Shown: positions 47,999 to 57,679 of the stretch, piece by piece
How the letters are laid out: each line of letters opens with the position of its first letter
Numbering within the stretch: the stretch's first letter is position 1
Origin: Cudoniella acicularis
Taxonomy: Eukaryota > Ascomycota > Leotiomycetes > Helotiales > Helotiaceae
NCBI GenBank assembly: GCA_013054445.1
Contig: JAAMPI010000071.1
Span: forward strand, 1 to 64,000
Length of the DNA: 64,000 bases
Direction of reading: 5' to 3'
Notes under the pieces: generated by a model
What the model saw: only the letters and a program-made list of their open reading frames with translations
Database searches by the model: none
What the model was told of the DNA's origin: nothing
Translations under genes and position numbers: made by a program

Positions 47999-49623
47999 TC
48001 AGATGTTACCGATAGTGTTGGAAGGTGTTTTGTCAGAGCCGCCTCGTAAGTGAGAAGCTGATCCCTTAAACAGCGATTGCCAGATGAACGCCTCGCTAAG
48101 CAAAAGCTCAATATCCTTCTCAGTCCAGTCCCGAGTAGGCAGAGCCTGTAAGAACATCATGACTTCTTGGAAGTCCATCTTGCGCAATTTTTCGGACCAC
48201 TTGACTAGAAAGGCAACACAAACATATAGGTGGAATTCCGAGAATCCTTGCTCTTCAGCCTGTGAAAATTTAGCTTTACATATATTATATGAAGAATGAA
48301 CCCACCATGTAAGTGTCCCACATCCTGATGGTGTTTCGAACACTGATTTCGCGCATTAAGAGACAATTCATCCACCTGAAACTAAATTGTATGAATTCAA
48401 CACCTTCTTGCTCAAGGTGTTTTGCCAGAGGTTCGTCAATTCGTGCAGTTAGATCATGCAGAGCTGCAACTTGACGTTGGATACCTGGCTGAGCGAAAAT
48501 GTAATTATCCTGGATGCCATCCAAGAGCTTGGTCAAACACCAAAATGAATCGGCTTCAACAGCATCTAGTACAGGCTTTGGTAACTGCCCAGGGTCCATG
48601 CCGCTTTCGACGTCCGAATCTGTAATATAGCTTGCTAAGAACACCTGCCAGAAAGGTGTAACAAGGTCATTGATTCCTTGAACATAACCACTTGCTGGAT
48701 GCCGGACAGCCCAAACATAAAGAATCCGCTCTAACGATCGCTGAGTTGCTTCATAACTATAAAGTTCGAGATGTGGATTTGTACGGGGGACGTCGATGCT
48801 GATTTGATGCCATACCGCCTCATCCAGACCCCTGGCCTTCCCTGCTGTGGTAGAAGTAGTCCCACTTCGCTCGAAAGCTTGCCGTACGCCGTCAAGATAT
48901 TCCTTTCGTTTTCTCTCAAGAGTACTGACACGCCTTTCACTGCTAGTAGGCAAATATCCGAGGAGCAATTGCCAAGTCATCGCTCGAACTTCTTCAGGCA
49001 CCCCTGACCATGCTGCTGCTCTCAGATCTGTTAAAGAAATTGAGGTAGCTTGTAGTATTTTTTTTGAACTTATTTATCCTTGTAATTCGCGCAGAATGAA
49101 CATCGATCTCTTTTGGGGAGGCTCCTGCAGGTATTGGAGGGTGGTTGATAAGGTGCAACGAATTGGCGGGGTCTTTGAGTATTTCTTTGTATTGGGGTCT
49201 TAATATCTTCCCCTCGCTCTTCTTCGCAACTGGATAGCTTGGCGCAGGTCTCTCAATGGCAATGTCCGCACTGTTTGACAGCCTCCGGGGTCCAAAGCCT
49301 TCGTAACTGCCTTGTAGTCCATAACCAAAGGTAGAGAGGTTCCCTCCATAATCTATATTGCTCTTAATCGGTGTCTTTTTTGTTTTCCTTTTCATGCTTG
49401 AAATGCTGGGCAAACCAAAATCATCCCCATCATCGTTTTCGTAGCCATATTCATCGTCATCATCGCCCTCATCTTCAGCATTCCAATCCTCGTTGGTGTG
49501 TGACAAGAAATCTGTATATGTCCTTCTTGGAGGGGAAGCCAGGCCAGAGCTTCCTCTGTTTAGGGGCGGGGTATCGCTGCGGGTCTTGTGTGAGGAGGAG
49601 GATGGAGGGGTTCTCGGCCGCAT
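47999..49623 (-). CDS. GYP1: Gyp1/TBC1D22-type Rab GTPase-activating protein, with a one-base frame break
   Basis: ATG at 49623 (MRPRTPPSSSS) was chosen; an in-frame ATG at 49713 is also possible. An acidic, Ser-rich N-terminus runs to NKFKK. There an A8 run (49058-49065 on the plus strand as T8) shifts the frame: with seven A it continues ILQATSISLTDLRAAAWSGVPEEVRAMTWQLLLGYLP. The TBC domain carries both catalytic fingers, IDVPRTNP (Arg) and YVQGINDL (Gln), then SFWCLTKLLDGIQDNYIFAQPGIQ and FRWMNCLLMRE. A 46-nt GTGGGT...ACAG intron (48305-48260) leads to the last exon AEEQGFSEFHLYVCVAFLVKW. With the frame fixed the protein is about 525 aa. Gyp1 inactivates Ypt1-class Rabs at the Golgi. The shift lies outside the catalytic core but would truncate it. 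Confidence 0.9.
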
Positions 49624-49699
49624 TGAACTCGAAGATAAAGACCTAAAGCCAAAATATAAGTATTGTCCATACCAACAACAATCCACAACGCACAGGTTG

Positions 49700-50132
49700 T
49701 CAAATTTCAACATGTCCGCATGAGAATAAGAGGCTCCCACCACCAAGCCTGAATCTCGCTGCGGGGCCTTTGGCGAAGACTCTCGCCGTGCATCTGAAGT
49801 TCGGCCTCGCCAGAAAGGGGACGCAGATCTGGAAGTCGCCCGTTAGTGTATTGCCCCTCTTCAAGCCTGAGTATTCGGTTGCAATAACGAGGAATTTAAA
49901 ACATACTCGGATCTTTCTGGTGAGAGTAGCGCGTGTTAGCAGCATTCGCAGTTAGATATAACAAGCAAAGCAGGCGAGCTTGACACGACTTTTGGGTGGG
50001 GTTTGAACTGACCAACCTGGACCATTTCCTACGTGAAGAGGTTAGAGTTAGCTTCTGTTGCTTCTCATGGCCAAAAGAACTGCAGCTAACCTGTTGTGCC
50101 GGCTTCTTACTGCCATTTGAAGAAGAAAACAT
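49700..50132 (-). CDS. Possible small four-exon gene, unknown product
   Basis: Minus-strand splice signals define exons 50132-50091 (MFSSSNGSKKPAQQ), 50028-50017 (only 12 nt, EMVQ), 49916-49907 and 49866-49700, giving 76 aa with phase kept. Intron 1 has CTAAC before CGTAG, intron 2 has GCTAAC before CACCAG, and intron 3 starts GTATGT. Three consistent introns in such a short stretch are unlikely by chance, but the second half of the protein (VPFLARPNFRCTARVFAKG) matches nothing I know, so the last exon may be wrong. It sits between the Gyp1-like gene and HRP1, divergent from HRP1. Confidence 0.35.
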
Positions 50133-50513
50133 TCTGGCAGGCTGAAGATGTGTGAGGTACTTCTTCAGACTACCTACCTACCTAGGTAAGTTCAATGGTT
50201 GTCTTTGGGGACTCACGTGTCGAGTCCCTCCTCGGTTAGGTAAGCGAGACGGCATAAAACACCTTTGGGAAGCAAACTCCTCTATCGACCCTCCGTACCT
50301 TCTTGCGCATTCACTTCCAAGTCCGTTTAATCTCACGCCAATACAGGAAATTGTTCTCATAACCCAGCAGCTTCTTGACACTGCACGTGGCCTCTCCACA
50401 GCCTGCGATTCCTTCGGAAAAGAAGACAGCATAGCGTGATTTCGACACCCAAAGCCATTGTTCAACCACTTTACTAGGCAACTAATAGCAGTCGCATACC
50501 CGCAGACATTTCC
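50133..50513. promoter_or_regulatory. HRP1 upstream region with two CACGTG sites
   Basis: CACGTG occurs at 50214-50219 (CTCACGTGTCG) and again at 50384-50389 (TGCACGTGGCC). A CTACCTAGGTA palindrome lies around 50178-50189. A 95-codon open frame on each strand here has no supporting feature. Confidence 0.45.
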
Positions 50514-53500
50514 ATGATGACGGAGCCCGAAAATTTTGAGGAGGACTTGTTCGCCGATCTGTACGTATGACTATGGGCAGGCGCAGCATCTCCGAAGGCT
50601 ACCTCCTGTCCTCGTCGCAATGACCATCCTTGAGCCTCAAATTCCTACATGTCTATCATCGTTTATTTAGGCAACATTCACTAATCTTGAATTCCAGGTA
50701 CACGGAGGATGATGCAGCACCGAAGGTTGAGGCCATTGAAGTCAAAACCGAGGCCACGCCGATCGTGGAGGTAAAACAAGCAGAGCCAAGTGAACATGAG
50801 GAACAGAATGGCACCGAGGATGTGCAGGCCTACAATGGTGAAAATGATATGGAAGATGAGATAGATTTCAATCTGGGTAATGGCACTAGTTACGATTCCC
50901 CAACAGCTAATAACGATACGCATGGACCTGGAATCAAGGAAGACGGGTAAGATTGGAACAGATTTTCTTTCATCAGCACTTTTACGACAGATTGCACATG
51001 ATTGTAGTTACATGAGCTTTACTTCACTATCCGGACAACGTTCGCCACGTTGAAATGACTATGCAGTTGGTGGTCATGATCGAACAAAATCATCCTAAAG
51101 AAAATGGAATCGAACTGCGAGGATAAGATTGGGTTGGGGTGGATGGTAGCCAGAATTGGAATTCGGTGGGAGGTTCGCATTGCAGACTACGAGTTGTACT
51201 AGGCAGTCGAAAACCAAGGCATTCGGAAACGTTATGGGCTTGGAAATCAGCGCAGTGCCGATCTGGTTATTATGTGCAATATTGGCTTGATGGGAAGGTA
51301 TCTGGGCAGCAAGTTGGCATACAGGCCTAGTCATGCAAGCGAGAACAGGAAGAGACGAGGCAACAGGACAAGAAACTGAAGAATTGAGCAGCTAAGAGCT
51401 CACCTCATGCATTCGCCATCAACAGCGGCCATAGTCAGAAGCCTGCTACGTAGCCTATTGTCGAGATAATCTTCATAGAGCAACAGAGGGGGCTACAGAT
51501 AGGCTATAGCAGAACGGGCAGCGCATAGCGCTCGACGCCAGTACCTAGCATCACGATAGCAAAAGACACGATTCATATTGGATATCCTGGTGTCATCCTT
51601 CATTGCATGACTCGCATGGGTTCTTTTGGCATGGCATGCTACCGGCATCTTGGTATCGAGTATCGAGGCTATTTTCGGACCGCTTCAGCCATGGATATTT
51701 TCAGCAAAGTCAACCTCAACTGCAGCCTTAAACAGCGAGCCATACCATTCAAGCCTCCTTGCCAAGTTGTCGCAATTCGCCAATAGCACTGAAACGCCAG
51801 TCTCCCAGGATGAAAGGTGGCCCTCAAGCGAATTTTGAAAACATCGCTCACTGAACTGGGATTCTGTGAAGCGAGTCAACCTAGCTTTGGAATCTCTGTG
51901 GCAGTCTTGTGCCATACGCCAACATTTCTCTTTTTTCTCTTTTTTCACTAGCACCCAAATTGTTTCTCTTGCTGACTGGCCCTAATTCTGCAGGAAGATG
52001 TTCATTGGCGGATTGAACTGGGAAACCACAGATCGTAAGTAACAATGAGATTGCCAACTCCTATAATTCGCATCTAACCAACAATACTTTAGAATCATTA
52101 AAGGAATACTTCTCTCAATTCGGCGAGGTCTTAGAGTGCACTGTTATGAGAGATGGCGCTTCCGGTCGATCACGAGGCTTTGGCTTCTTGACATTTAAGG
52201 ATGCTCGAACTGTGAATATTGTCATGGTAAAGGAGCACTACCTGGATGGCAAAATTGTAAGATCCGACTTTGAAGCTCATTTCAATTCCTACCTTTACCA
52301 TATTTCTATATCCCCTCACCTTCGAGGGGCCAATTGCTTATACAATAATTTATAGATCGATCCCAAGCGGGCCATTCCGCGAGATGAGCAGGAGCGCACC
52401 AGCAAGATCTTTGTCGGTGGCGTCAGTCAAGAAGCCACGGAACAAGACTTCAAAGAGTATTTCATGCAATTCGGTCGAGTCGTCGATGCTACTCTTATGA
52501 TGGATAAAGATACCGGTAGACCACGAGGTTTCGGATTCGTCACATTTGACAGCGAGGCAGCAGTTGACGCTTGTCTTCAGGTTCCACTGGAGATTCACGG
52601 CAAGCCAATTGAAGTCAAAAAAGCCCAACCTCGAGGCAACATGCGAGAGGAGGAGGAGACCCGAGGTGGAAGGGGCAACCGGTTCCGAAAGGGGAGTGGG
52701 AATGACGAAAATCAAAATGCAAACCAGACTCCTCAAGGTGTTGGTAATCAAATGGCTCCTGGAGGTATGACCCCTCAATTAATGGCGCAGTATTGGCAAC
52801 GTATGCAACAATATTTTGTCATGATGCAACAACAAATGGCCATGGGAAGAGGTATGCCTGCTATGCCCGGAGGTATGAATCCAGCAATGATGGCACAAAT
52901 GCAACAAATGCAGCAAATGCAACAAATGCAACAACAAATGCAAGGTGGAGCTGGTGGTAGAAGTCAAAGTCCGCAGTCTCCCAGTGCCAACATGGCAGGT
53001 ATGCAAGGAATGAATCCAGCAATGATGCAACAAATGCAACAAATGCAACAAATTCAAATGCAAGGAATGGGTGGCGGTGCTGGCGGTGGTAACATGGGAG
53101 GACAATATGCTGCTGGAGGTGGAAGCAACCCTGGTGGACGGATTGGCACGCCTGGATACAACGCTTATGAACAACAGATGTTCGAACAACAGAAGTATGA
53201 GCAACAACAAATGCGACGAGCTGCACGAGAGCAATCTCAATATGGTGGTGGAGGTGGGGGGTATGGAAACGGTCCGACTTCTTGGGAGGGTATGTATGAT
53301 GATGTTCCACAACCCGCTGTCCCGAGTGGTGGGGGAGGGGGAGCGGGACGAGGTGGTTTCTCAGGTGGTCGCGGTGGTGGGGGAAGTAGCAGAGGTTCCG
53401 CTCCGCCCCAGAGTGGACCAGCAAGTGCTCCGCCAGCCAACGCTCCAACTGGGCCAAAGAATGCTGGTAAACCTGGCGCCAATTATCGAGGAGGTGGCCG

Positions 53501-53540
53501 TGGTGGTAACCGGGGATTCCATCCATACGCAAGGGGATGA
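50514..53540 (+). CDS. HRP1: Hrp1/Nab4-type hnRNP, cleavage factor IB subunit, two RRMs and RGG/QM-rich tail
   Basis: Five exons (50514-50560, 50698-50946, 51994-52034, 52093-52256, 52356-53540) give 561 aa. The N-terminus NFEEDLFADLYTEDDA is acidic. The join across a 1047-nt intron restores KEDGKMFIGGLNWETTD at the start of RRM1 (about residues 100-175, RNP1 SRGFGFLTF). RRM2 starts KIFVGGVSQEATEQDFKEYF with RNP1 RPRGFGFVTF and ends IEVKKAQPRG. The C-terminal half is Met/Gln-rich (MQQMQQMQ runs) then Gly/Arg-rich with RGG boxes, prion-like and probably arginine-methylated. Hrp1 binds the UA-rich efficiency element for mRNA 3' processing and shuttles with mRNA. The start could be the first or second of two adjacent ATGs. 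Confidence 0.95.
50947..51993 (+). other. 1047-nt intron of HRP1
   Basis: The donor is GTAAGA, and the acceptor ATTCTGCAG follows a GCTGAC branch-like site and a strong pyrimidine tract near 51930-51955. Every other intron placed in this window is below about 170 nt. No coding exon is recognisable inside; a 70-codon frame at 51626-51838 has no motif. Confidence 0.85.
52880..53070. repeat. ATG-CAA trinucleotide-type tracts in HRP1
   Basis: Runs of ATGCAACAA/ATGCAGCAA units at about 52898-52948 and 53025-53055 encode Met-Gln-Gln repeats. Both are in frame and typical of slippage-prone prion-like segments. Confidence 0.8.
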
Positions 53541-54058
53541 ATACGTCTGACGGATCTGAAGCCTGGTTTTGAGGATCAGGTCCAAAGTTTAATCATGGAT
53601 AATGCGTTTATGCGTTTAATTTCGTCAGCAACTTCTTCTCTTTACTGCATGGCCTTAGGGATGGATGCTGGGATGGTTTGGGTTTCGGCCGAAACCTGTA
53701 TTACATAGGCTTTGGCGTATCATGGGAACCACATGAATAATACAAAGCGGCTGATTAACAAAAATTCTTCCATTTCGCTGCCACATATTTGTGATAGGTT
53801 TTTCTTTGGAAGATTATAAGTCTACCCCTAGCAACGACGACCCAGAGCAGATAATCTCTAGATGTCCTATTTCAGTTCTCTCTTTTTAATATTTCTGTCT
53901 GGCCGCAAGTTTCCTGTGCAATATCTGTACCAAGATTTTTTTTGCTAGTTGCGAACCACTATTCAATCAGACTATGGCATGAAGAAAAAGGTGAAGAGTC
54001 GGGGCCATTTCCAAGTGAGAAAGTCACATGCGAGCTGAGGTACCAATCGTCTCAGGAT
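53541..54058. other. Spacer at the edge between the conserved block and the accessory region
   Basis: Contains the HRP1 3' region. The plus-strand 98-codon frame starting at 53942 is the shadow of the minus-strand CorA-like exon. Confidence 0.45.
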
Positions 54059-55237
54059 TCAAGCCATTGTATCAACATCTGGAATCTTTCTCGAGAGCTT
54101 CTTCAAACCGAACACACAAGTCAGTGTACCGATTGTCAGGATCACTGCAGACAATATGAAGAACCAAAATTGCGAGGCAACGACAAAATAGGTTTTGCTC
54201 AGAGGATCCCTCTTGTTCAAGGGCTGGGCTTCGATTAGATTGGAGCTAAATATTGTCTATTTTGGTTATTAGCTGTATATTGGTCCTCAAACCCGGGGAC
54301 AGAAACATACCACTAGCAAAGTTACAGGTAGATACATGGTCGCCATATAAGTCAAAACTTTAAGCGTTGCCAAATCCTTAAAGTCAACCTTCGCCATCTC
54401 GGCAATAAGGAAACTCTGTTTCTCATTTCTCACACCCATGCTCTTGAGTACTTCTAGATGGCTTTGGGCTGCGATGTTGGAGTCTTGTAGAGCTTTGTCA
54501 TTTCGAAGTTCGAGTATTTTAGACAGCTATTATAGAGAGATTAGCCAGCTCCAGGGTTTGATGAGCTGTACGGTGCATCTAGAGGGGTGTCAGACCAGAT
54601 TACCGATACCAACTGATTGTTCAAGAAGTCTCGGCAGAGTCTGTCGGTGTACTCCTATTGACGACGAGTAGGTCATTAACTGCTAAATTATTGTAGCTTT
54701 CGATGATATGTTATGAAGACGGTCTAGTTCGAAAAAGTGTTTCTTGCAGCCTCTAGCCACATCTAAGCACGACGAAATAGCTGGTTGGAAAAAAATCCAT
54801 TGGGCCTTGCAAGTCGCAACATTGAGTTGCTAGTATATTCCCGTTTGTCGCATTGACCAAGGATTGCCGTCAACACGGCCATTTCTTTCCACGTATGGAA
54901 TATTGTAACAGCACTCTAACGACAAAGTTTGTAAATATTAGCCAATAGTAATTATAATTAGTCAAGAAGATAATAGTTTACCAGATTGCCATGTCCCCAG
55001 GTCTTGTAAATCTTGAAATACGTGCCATTTATAACCGATTCTAATATGGTACTCCTCCTTATTTCTAGAACCAAAAACCTGTACGAACAGGAGGATTCCT
55101 AGAAATACTTTAACAAAAGCCAAAATCGTGTAGAGTCCTTCCACTGTAATCGTGAAAGGACCCATGAATCTATTTGTGGAATAAGGCTGCCTTGAGTGTA
55201 AGGCGAGTTGAATTGGGCGTGTGGATTTTCTTACCAA
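54059..55237 (-). pseudogene. CorA-like two-helix membrane protein relic
   Basis: The two last exons are clean: 54526-54311 (LSKILELRNDKALQDSNIAAQSHLEVLKS...) and 54256-54059, with a GTATGT...AATAG intron. They encode LKVLTYMATMYLPVTLLVTIFSSN and a second helix QFWFFILSAVILTIGTLTCVFG, the arrangement of fungal CorA-like proteins. Upstream the frame holds DGNPWSMRQTGIY, TAG, QLNVATCKAQWIFFQPAISS, and later ATII, TAG, QLMTY. Both TAG codons sit where CAG would restore glutamine, i.e. C-to-T changes at CpA. Further upstream an open frame (54962-55237) contains another hydrophobic stretch. The gene therefore appears inactivated, probably by RIP. The exact 5' structure is unresolved. Confidence 0.65.
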
Positions 55238-55245
55238 AAAGTATG

Positions 55246-55424
55246 GTAGAAATCTACTAATACCAGATTTCCTTCTATTTTGGTCGTAAGGCGGTAATAG
55301 TAGAAATCTACTAGTGCTATGTTGCCTGATATTTTAGTCGTAAGGCGGTAGTGCTAGAAACCTACTAATACTATAGTCCCTTCTATTCTAGTTGTAAGAG
55401 GGTAGCGGTAGAAATCTACTAGGG
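55246..55424. repeat. 54-bp minisatellite, 3.3 copies
   Basis: The motif GTAGAAATCTACTA (third copy CTAGAAACCTACTA) starts at 55246, 55300, 55354 and 55408, exactly 54 bp apart. Between copies the sequence keeps a (T)CGTAAGGCGGTA-like block. The GTAGAAATCTAC core is a near palindrome. The array abuts the 5' end of the CorA-like relic. Confidence 0.9.
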
Positions 55425-56200
55425 GCCTATATATATAGGAGGTGAGTGCTGCTAAGCGAGGGCACGTGATAAGGGGTCAGGGGCCGCGTCGCAGCCTCCT
55501 GTCGCATATAGCGCCACACTGTCTGAGTCTCCTTAGCCACAGGACTGTGCGTTGTACTAGGTCTGTGACAAATCCTTAGTATTAAAAATTTACTATATTT
55601 ATCCTTATTTTCGTTATTAGAGTACTTAATTCTCTCGTTTTTCTAGTATATAATAAGCTTAATTAAGTTTTAACCTAAGCGAGTTTATTTAAAGCTAGTT
55701 CCTTTAATAGGAGTCTCTTATCGAAGAGGATAACTAGTCTACTTTTTAGTAGGTTCCGCAACCTCCGGTTCAAGTTAAAGAGCTTTAGCTACCTTACGTG
55801 GTCGACTAGTCTACTTCTTCACAGGTTACGGTACTTAGTCAAGAGAGCGTCGTGATCGTTTAGTAGGACGTTCTTCCTCTTCTTATATAGCTAGTTAGTC
55901 TACTTTATTTAGTCGTCCTCGTCGGCCCTTCCTCGCGGGCTCTTCCGTATTAACTTCAGTTAACTTACGTTTTCCTTTCTTAGGTAGCTCTTCTTCTTAG
56001 GGCTCGTCATCGAGTTCGGGCTCAAGTTCAGGATCGTCTCTAGTAACATTAAAATCAGAGTTGACCAGCGCGTGTAGGAACGCCACTTACCTTCCCCTGT
56101 TGCGCTTTAGTAATGCTACTCTATTTAGTGCTATGATTAATTCACGCGATTTAGCGCGTTTCTTGGAGCGCACGAGTTCGTTCGGGTGCTGAAAGGCAGC
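55425..56200 (-). pseudogene. AT-rich decayed coding relic with many TAA/TAG stops (RIP-like)
   Basis: On the minus strand from about 56110 to 55680 one frame reads charged protein-like sequence: LVNSDFNVTRDDPELEPEL, then KKGKRKLTEVNTEEPARKGR, RPTKRSRRSL, SRPRKVAKAL. It is interrupted about ten times, and every stop is TAA or TAG, never TGA, each fitting a former CAA/CAG. The surrounding DNA is rich in TpA. This is the pattern expected from repeat-induced point mutation of a basic, possibly chromatin- or transposon-related protein. The segment from 55425 to 55680 has no readable frame. Confidence 0.55.
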
Positions 56201-56559
56201 TCAGACCTTTGAGGGGGATTCCGGTCGTCAAGCTCGAATCTCGATCCCTAAAATAAAATACGGAGGTATGTCGAGTTGATTGTAGTTTTCAGAATGTTTC
56301 TCTGGCGCGGGGAGGCCACAGCTATGGTGAGACGTGGACGGATTTCTACAAAGAAAAGGAAATCCTAGGTGCACGGGAAATGATAGACTCAAAACATAAG
56401 AAGAGGGGCAATGCTTAAAGTAGAAAGGAGCGAGTTTAACAAAATTGATCGAAGTATACAAGTGTTCGATGAAAACACAAACCTCTTCAGTCTCCTTTCT
56501 ATCTACTATACCATCTGCCACACTCCCTTCCATCTGCTACACTCTTTTCTATTTCCTCC

Positions 56560-57132
56560 TCAGGTGCTAAGCCCTTTCAGTTGCTCTAAAGCCTTTTTGC
56601 GTGATCTTGTTTGAAGAGGTTCTAGATGACTTGGTTGACGCCGGCCCCTTGTCTTAGCCTTTTCTGCTTGTTGGGTCTTAACCTGGACAACATTGTGTTC
56701 ATTCTTATCCACTAATATCATATCTGCCAGTAAGTATTGTAATTTTTGAAAATCTTTCTGAACTGGCTCCGCGTCGGATTGACTGCGTAATTGACCGAAC
56801 TTATCATCCGCGCTTTGTGCGGCGTTTTCCTCCTCGCTGATTAGGTTGTGAATATTGCTTTTCTCAATTGTATTATCCCTTTCGTCTTCGAGAATTGAGG
56901 TGTGGATATTGCTCTCCTCTTTGCTTTTTAGCGGACTTGTATCTTCTGTTTCGTCTTTGCTGATTGATGTGTAAAGGATTGAAGAGTCAATATCGCTGTC
57001 CTCTATGCTTATTGGCGGGCTTGTATCTTCGTCTTCGCTGATTGAGGCGCTCGTGCCGGGTTCTCCTGTGCTTGTTAAATAGTTGTCTTCTACAGAAAAT
57101 TTAGCACTCTCCTCGAGCCTCGGACCATGATT
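56560..57132 (-). CDS. Exon with acidic degenerate repeats and basic C-terminus, unknown
   Basis: A minus-strand frame is open for 191 codons with no ATG near its 5' end, so it is an exon of a larger gene. It shows imperfect repeats of about 30 residues of the form ...SISEDEDTSPPIS-EDSDI..., ...SISKDETEDTSPLKSKEESNIHTSI..., ...EKSNIHNLISEEEN. It ends with a Lys/Arg-rich segment (AEKAKTRGRRQPSH, QTRSRKKALEQL). It probably belongs with the frame at 57158-57679, which lies in another phase; an intron or a base error would join them. Confidence 0.45.
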   Translation of the reverse strand, partial: NHGPRLEESAKFSVEDNYLTSTGEPGTSASISEDEDTSPPISIEDSDIDSSILYTSISKDETEDTSPLKSKEESNIHTSILEDERDNTIEKSNIHNLISEEENAAQSADDKFGQLRSQSDAEPVQKDFQKLQYLLADMILVDKNEHNVVQVKTQQAEKAKTRGRRQPSHLEPLQTRSRKKALEQLKGLST

Positions 57133-57157
57133 TCATACCAATAATCTGCAAATCATT

Positions 57158-57679
57158 CTATGCCATTGCATCAGACGTCATCTCATTGAGTCCGGGTTGG
57201 TGCGAAATGTAGTTGGAATGACCAGCTGGTGTTTTGCGGAAATATTGCAAGCTACGGTATGCAACTTTGTATGAAAGGGGGTTGTCTCCAGTGACTGACT
57301 CCTGGATTTGGCGGGTTGTGAGAATAGTAGTATTGTTAAAAGTCGATGGATGTTTGTGTAGAATATACCACCCAGCATTTCTTTCCTGAAAGTCCTTGTG
57401 GGTATCCTGCTGGCAGGTATGAGAGAGATATTTCGTCAGGGTAGCAACACCAGTCTTCTCTGTGACCCAGATTCTGACACTAAAATCGCATAAACTTGCT
57501 TGTCGACAGCCTAATAGCAATCGTGCCTGATCTTTCTTTGTGACCTTACATGACTCATTGCTATCGATTATCCAGGCTTTCATAGCTACCGTTGCGATGT
57601 TAAGATTAGACCGTCGCTGTTTAATGACAGGGTTTCCTTCAAAAAGTTGAAGACTTGGGTCGTTGCTGATTTTGTACAT
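57158..57679 (-). CDS. CCHC-type DNA-binding-like protein (FAR1/MULE-type zinc fold), partial
   Basis: 173 codons from ATG 57679 to TAG 57158. GCRQASLCDFSVRIWVTEKTG...YLSHTCQQ shows C-x5-C then H-x-C after about 25 residues. This spacing is that of the FAR1/WRKY-GCM1 zinc fold found at the start of Mutator-like transposases and their domesticated relatives. WYILHKHPSTF follows as in such domains. No DDE catalytic domain is seen nearby. It may be the first exon of a gene continuing at 57132. The family assignment rests on the spacing pattern only. Confidence 0.45.
   Translation of the reverse strand: MYKISNDPSLQLFEGNPVIKQRRSNLNIATVAMKAWIIDSNESCKVTKKDQARLLLGCRQASLCDFSVRIWVTEKTGVATLTKYLSHTCQQDTHKDFQERNAGWYILHKHPSTFNNTTILTTRQIQESVTGDNPLSYKVAYRSLQYFRKTPAGHSNYISHQPGLNEMTSDAMA

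Noticed and set aside
52779..53532. 177- and 223-codon minus-strand His/Leu-rich frames
   Set aside because: Antisense of the Met/Gln/Gly-rich HRP1 tail; the codon pattern comes from the repeat.
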